Of a stretch of DNA of 5,953 nucleotides, positions 3,482-5,953 are shown in pieces. The notes beneath the pieces were generated by a model that saw nothing but the letters and a program-made list of their open reading frames with translations, was not told the DNA's origin and did not search any database. The stretch lies in contig JAZLIW010000118.1 in NCBI GenBank assembly GCA_045617585.1, forward strand, positions 1 to 5,953, read 5' to 3'. This DNA comes from CAKRZE01 sp045617585 (GTDB taxonomy: Bacteria; Bacillota; Clostridia; Oscillospirales; CAG-272). The translations under genes were made by a program, and so were the position numbers. Every line of letters starts with the position of its first letter. Within the stretch, counting starts at the first letter, position 1.

Positions 3482-5953
3482 GAAGAGGACGATGCTTTAG
3501 CGAGCTTTGACAGTCTGCCGGACGACCCGTTTTCCGGCGGCTACACCGAATTTGAGGGAAATGACGGCTCGAAGACCCGCGTTTACGATAACGGCGGCGT
3601 TTCGACCAAGTACAAGGACGGCAGCGAGTCCTCCGTCGATTACGAGGGCAACCTGTACAGCACGGCGCCGGACGGCAGCTACACGGTCCGGACGAAGGAC
3701 GGCAGCTCCGCGACCGCACACGCGGACGGCAGCAAGAGCTGGACCACGCCCGGCGGCATGACCACGACGGTCAAGCCCGACGGCAGCTCCTCCGAGACCT
3801 TTTCAAACGGGATGATCAAGGAATACGACGCCGACGGCGGCCTCGTCGGCGTCGGTTTTGCCGGCAGCAAGGGCCGCATCGGTACGGACGAATACGGCGA
3901 TTACAAGGACGGCAGGATCAAGGGGCCGAACGGCGCCTCGATGGAGGTCTCCGACGGCGGCAATACGATATCGATCGTGACGCCGGACGGGACGAAATAC
4001 GAATATACCTCGACGGGGATCGCGGATTCCGAGGACGGGATCAAGGAGACCTCCACGCTCACGAAGCCCGACGGCACCACCGCCACGGTGACCGAAACGA
4101 AGCACGTTAACCGTGACGAAAACGGCGTCACGACCGGTTCCGCCGGCTCCGCGGTCAAGGAGATCAACGTCGGCGGGAACAAATACCAGTCGGAATACGT
4201 GACGGAATACGACCCGGACGGAAATCCTGTCTACAACCCGCAGAACGTCACGCAGTTCACCGGAGAGGACGGAAGCACCTACTGGAAGGACAACAACTCC
4301 AAAGCCGTCGAATATAAGGATCCGAAAACCGGAGAACGGTTCTGCCTTGACGCAAACGGCAATATCACGGATCTCGTCAACGAGGACGTGAGCGTCAATA
4401 CCGTCTACGGCGCGGACGGCAGCGCCGTCTCGTCCGAGTGGACGTGGAAGGACGGCGCAAAGTATACGATGTCCGGCGGCGTGGGCGTCTTCGTCACACC
4501 GGACGGAACGACCTACACGACCGACGGCAAGGGTAACGTTTACGAAAACGGGAAGCAGCTCAAAAAGGACGGCGAATGGATCGGCGGCACCAAAGGAACT
4601 GCCTCCGGAAATCCCAGCACCGTGGAAAATCCCTTTGCCGATTATTATACCGACAGCTACAAGGTCGAGGCGAAGACCGGAGGCTACGTCTCCGATCCCA
4701 AATTCAGTCAGTATTGGAGCGTCAATACCTTCGATCTTTACGTCACCGAGCTTGAGACCGACGATACCGCGGCGTACGGCGCCGGAACGGTACTGATCGA
4801 AAAGCCGGCGCTCGAGGCACCCGACGCCTACGTCAACGTCTGCGGACGGATGGAGGATATGTCCGGCTGGCCGGCGAAAAAAGTGAACGATATCGTATCG
4901 CTGTACGCCAGTCAGAAGTCGTTTGACGGCACCGGGACGATCCCCGCGCGGAACGCGGCGTACGCGTACGTCAACTACGGGGGAAAATACCTCGAGGTCA
5001 TCTACGACAGTTATCTTCCGGTCAATGGCGTCCCGAACGTCTATATCGAATATTCCTTCGGCTTTGAATTCCCCGTTGACACGACGCTCGAGGACGCGCT
5101 GAAGCAGATCGAGCCCTACGACGACGCGGCGAAAAAGACACATTACAGCGTGGAATGGAACTATAAGATCCTCAAAGAGCCCGAAGACACGAAAAAAGAC
5201 GGGAAAGAGGACGAAGAAGAAAAGATCCCGCGCGGCTTCGTCGATCCGGTCGGCTACTTCGCGCTCTCTTCGGCTACGACGGCGACGGAGCTGCAGAACA
5301 TGATGTACACCGTCGACGAATACTATCTCGTCCCCGTCACACTGAATACCTACGGCTCGATGATCTTCGGTATCTCCCCGAGCGGGGATATCCCGTTCGA
5401 AGGTTCCCCGGTCGCGGTCAACGGAAAAACGAAATACACCATCCGCGGTTCGGCGTCAAACGAGAAAGGAACGGATACGATCGAGCTGAAGCTGACGGAT
5501 TTCGGCAGACGCGGAAGCTTTTATAAGGTCCAGGCGGACGTCACCGGTAAGGAGATCATCACCGAAAGCAGCGGCGACAGGAGGGAGAACGAGTTCGACT
5601 ATTGGTGGACCGCGACCTGGAATATGGACGAAGACGGTCCGAACACAATGATCACGTTCACGACCCTGCTCACCGACGACACCGGGAAAGAATACGCCAG
5701 CAAATACATGGCGACGATCACGTTCCGGATCGCGGGCGTCAAGCCCACCAAGCGGAGCGAGGCATACCTGAAAGACAACGATATCAAGAGCATCGGTCCG
5801 ACCGGAGGCAGCGATGACGGTCTGCCCGAGACCGTCGGCGGCATCATCGGCGTGAGTCTCCTGACCGCGCTGATCGGCGGCGCCGCCGGTGCCGTCGCGG
5901 GCGCGGCGGGATCGGTCGTCGGTGCAGCAGGATCTGCTGCGGCAGGGGCCGCG
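3395..5953 (+). CDS. Large exported repeat protein of unknown function, 3'-partial
   Basis: I do not recognise the family. The frame is open for 853 codons to the window edge without a stop. Residues 1-29 are a signal peptide: basic MKTKR, a hydrophobic core, and a PTAFA|EE cleavage site. Residues about 49-400 are rich in Asp-Gly (about nineteen DG pairs, as PDGT, KDGS, ADGS), with a strict nine-residue period in 49-157, probably short beta strands. Residues about 410-805 look globular and aromatic-rich, split by a charged linker at 594-611 (KKDGKEDEEEK). From about 814 a Gly/Ala-rich hydrophobic stretch begins, a possible membrane segment, reaching the edge. Start: AAGGAG seven bases upstream. 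It overlaps the small membrane protein by ATGA. A role as a surface or envelope structural protein or adhesin is inference only; no catalytic motif, LPXTG or dockerin is visible in this part. Confidence 0.9.
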   Translation, partial: MKTKRYVSFFLSLLTVASLFIGLVPTAFAEEDDALASFDSLPDDPFSGGYTEFEGNDGSKTRVYDNGGVSTKYKDGSESSVDYEGNLYSTAPDGSYTVRTKDGSSATAHADGSKSWTTPGGMTTTVKPDGSSSETFSNGMIKEYDADGGLVGVGFAGSKGRIGTDEYGDYKDGRIKGPNGASMEVSDGGNTISIVTPDGTKYEYTSTGIADSEDGIKETSTLTKPDGTTATVTETKHVNRDENGVTTGSAGSAVKEINVGGNKYQSEYVTEYDPDGNPVYNPQNVTQFTGEDGSTYWKDNNSKAVEYKDPKTGERFCLDANGNITDLVNEDVSVNTVYGADGSAVSSEWTWKDGAKYTMSGGVGVFVTPDGTTYTTDGKGNVYENGKQLKKDGEWIGGTKGTASGNPSTVENPFADYYTDSYKVEAKTGGYVSDPKFSQYWSVNTFDLYVTELETDDTAAYGAGTVLIEKPALEAPDAYVNVCGRMEDMSGWPAKKVNDIVSLYASQKSFDGTGTIPARNAAYAYVNYGGKYLEVIYDSYLPVNGVPNVYIEYSFGFEFPVDTTLEDALKQIEPYDDAAKKTHYSVEWNYKILKEPEDTKKDGKEDEEEKIPRGFVDPVGYFALSSATTATELQNMMYTVDEYYLVPVTLNTYGSMIFGISPSGDIPFEGSPVAVNGKTKYTIRGSASNEKGTDTIELKLTDFGRRGSFYKVQADVTGKEIITESSGDRRENEFDYWWTATWNMDEDGPNTMITFTTLLTDDTGKEYASKYMATITFRIAGVKPTKRSEAYLKDNDIKSIGPTGGSDDGLPETVGGIIGVSLLTALIGGAAGAVAGAAGSVVGAAGSAAAGAA
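3539..3865 (+). repeat. Nine-residue glycine repeat (27-bp coding period)
   Basis: Glycine stands at residues 49, 58, 67, 76, 85, 94, 103, 112, 121, 130, 139, 148 and 157, thirteen in register with no slip. It is usually preceded by Asp, Asn or Glu (DG, NG, EG) and often followed by Ser. The residues between alternate polar and aliphatic or Thr/Tyr, as expected for one short beta strand and a turn per unit. Later DG units (173, 180, 188, 199) continue with looser spacing. The DNA itself is not repetitive, so the repeat is old or held at protein level. Confidence 0.85.
5825..5953 (+). other. Gly/Ala-rich hydrophobic segment at the right edge
   Basis: From residue about 811 the large protein changes to PETVGGIIGVSLLTALIGG and then Gly/Ala/Val-rich small residues until the window ends. 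The GIIGVSLLTALI core could be a membrane helix. The following Gly-Ala stretch could be a second, tightly packed helix or a flexible low-complexity linker. What comes after cannot be seen. Confidence 0.6.

Noticed and set aside
3803..5143. Minus-strand open frame of 446 codons
   Set aside because: It lies wholly antisense to the large exported protein, which has a signal peptide, a strong ribosome site and a regular repeat. The minus frame is a Val/Arg/Asp-rich mirror of codon bias with no start site evidence.

Overview
The window looks like a contig from an uncultured, GC-rich Clostridia-type Firmicute. The clues are strong AAGGAGG-class ribosome binding sites, a deoB-cdd nucleoside-salvage pair, a Gram-positive style signal peptide, and a GH172/DUF2961 gene. 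The taxonomic reading is inference; no rRNA or marker phylogeny is available here.

Region 1 (1-1559) is a tight two-gene operon. It holds the 3' part of deoB (phosphopentomutase; N-terminus lies off the window) and cdd (cytidine deaminase), 24 bp apart. Together they deaminate (deoxy)cytidine and feed the (deoxy)ribose-1-phosphate released by nucleoside phosphorolysis into central metabolism. The deoB reading frame contains a 183-bp extra segment that is almost certainly not biological. Bases 343-426 match, from memory, the MGI/BGI (DNBSEQ) library adapter: 32 bases exact, a 10-base index, then 42 bases with four mismatches. The flanking 99 bp (244-342 and 427-525) are two copies of one short library insert read around a circular template. 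The artefact is exactly 61 codons long and has no stop, so the gene looks intact but encodes a false 61-residue insertion.

Region 2 (1560-1794) has no gene but is unusually structured. It contains a 14-bp perfect palindrome, four short hairpins, and an outer stem enclosing two of them. It could be a dispersed REP/MITE-like repeat or the leader of the next gene.

Region 3 (1795-2955) is a single GH172/DUF2961 glycoside hydrolase-like gene without a signal peptide, closed by a good intrinsic terminator.

Region 4 (2956-5953) starts with a leader hairpin. A small one-pass membrane protein with a TPR-like helix pair follows, and it overlaps by ATGA the start of a large exported protein that runs off the right edge (at least 853 residues). 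That protein has a clear signal peptide, a strict nine-residue glycine repeat (G at 49, 58, 67 and so on to 157), a mixed globular region, and a Gly/Ala-rich hydrophobic segment at the window edge. I do not recognise this pair. It is the best candidate here for an undescribed cell-envelope system.
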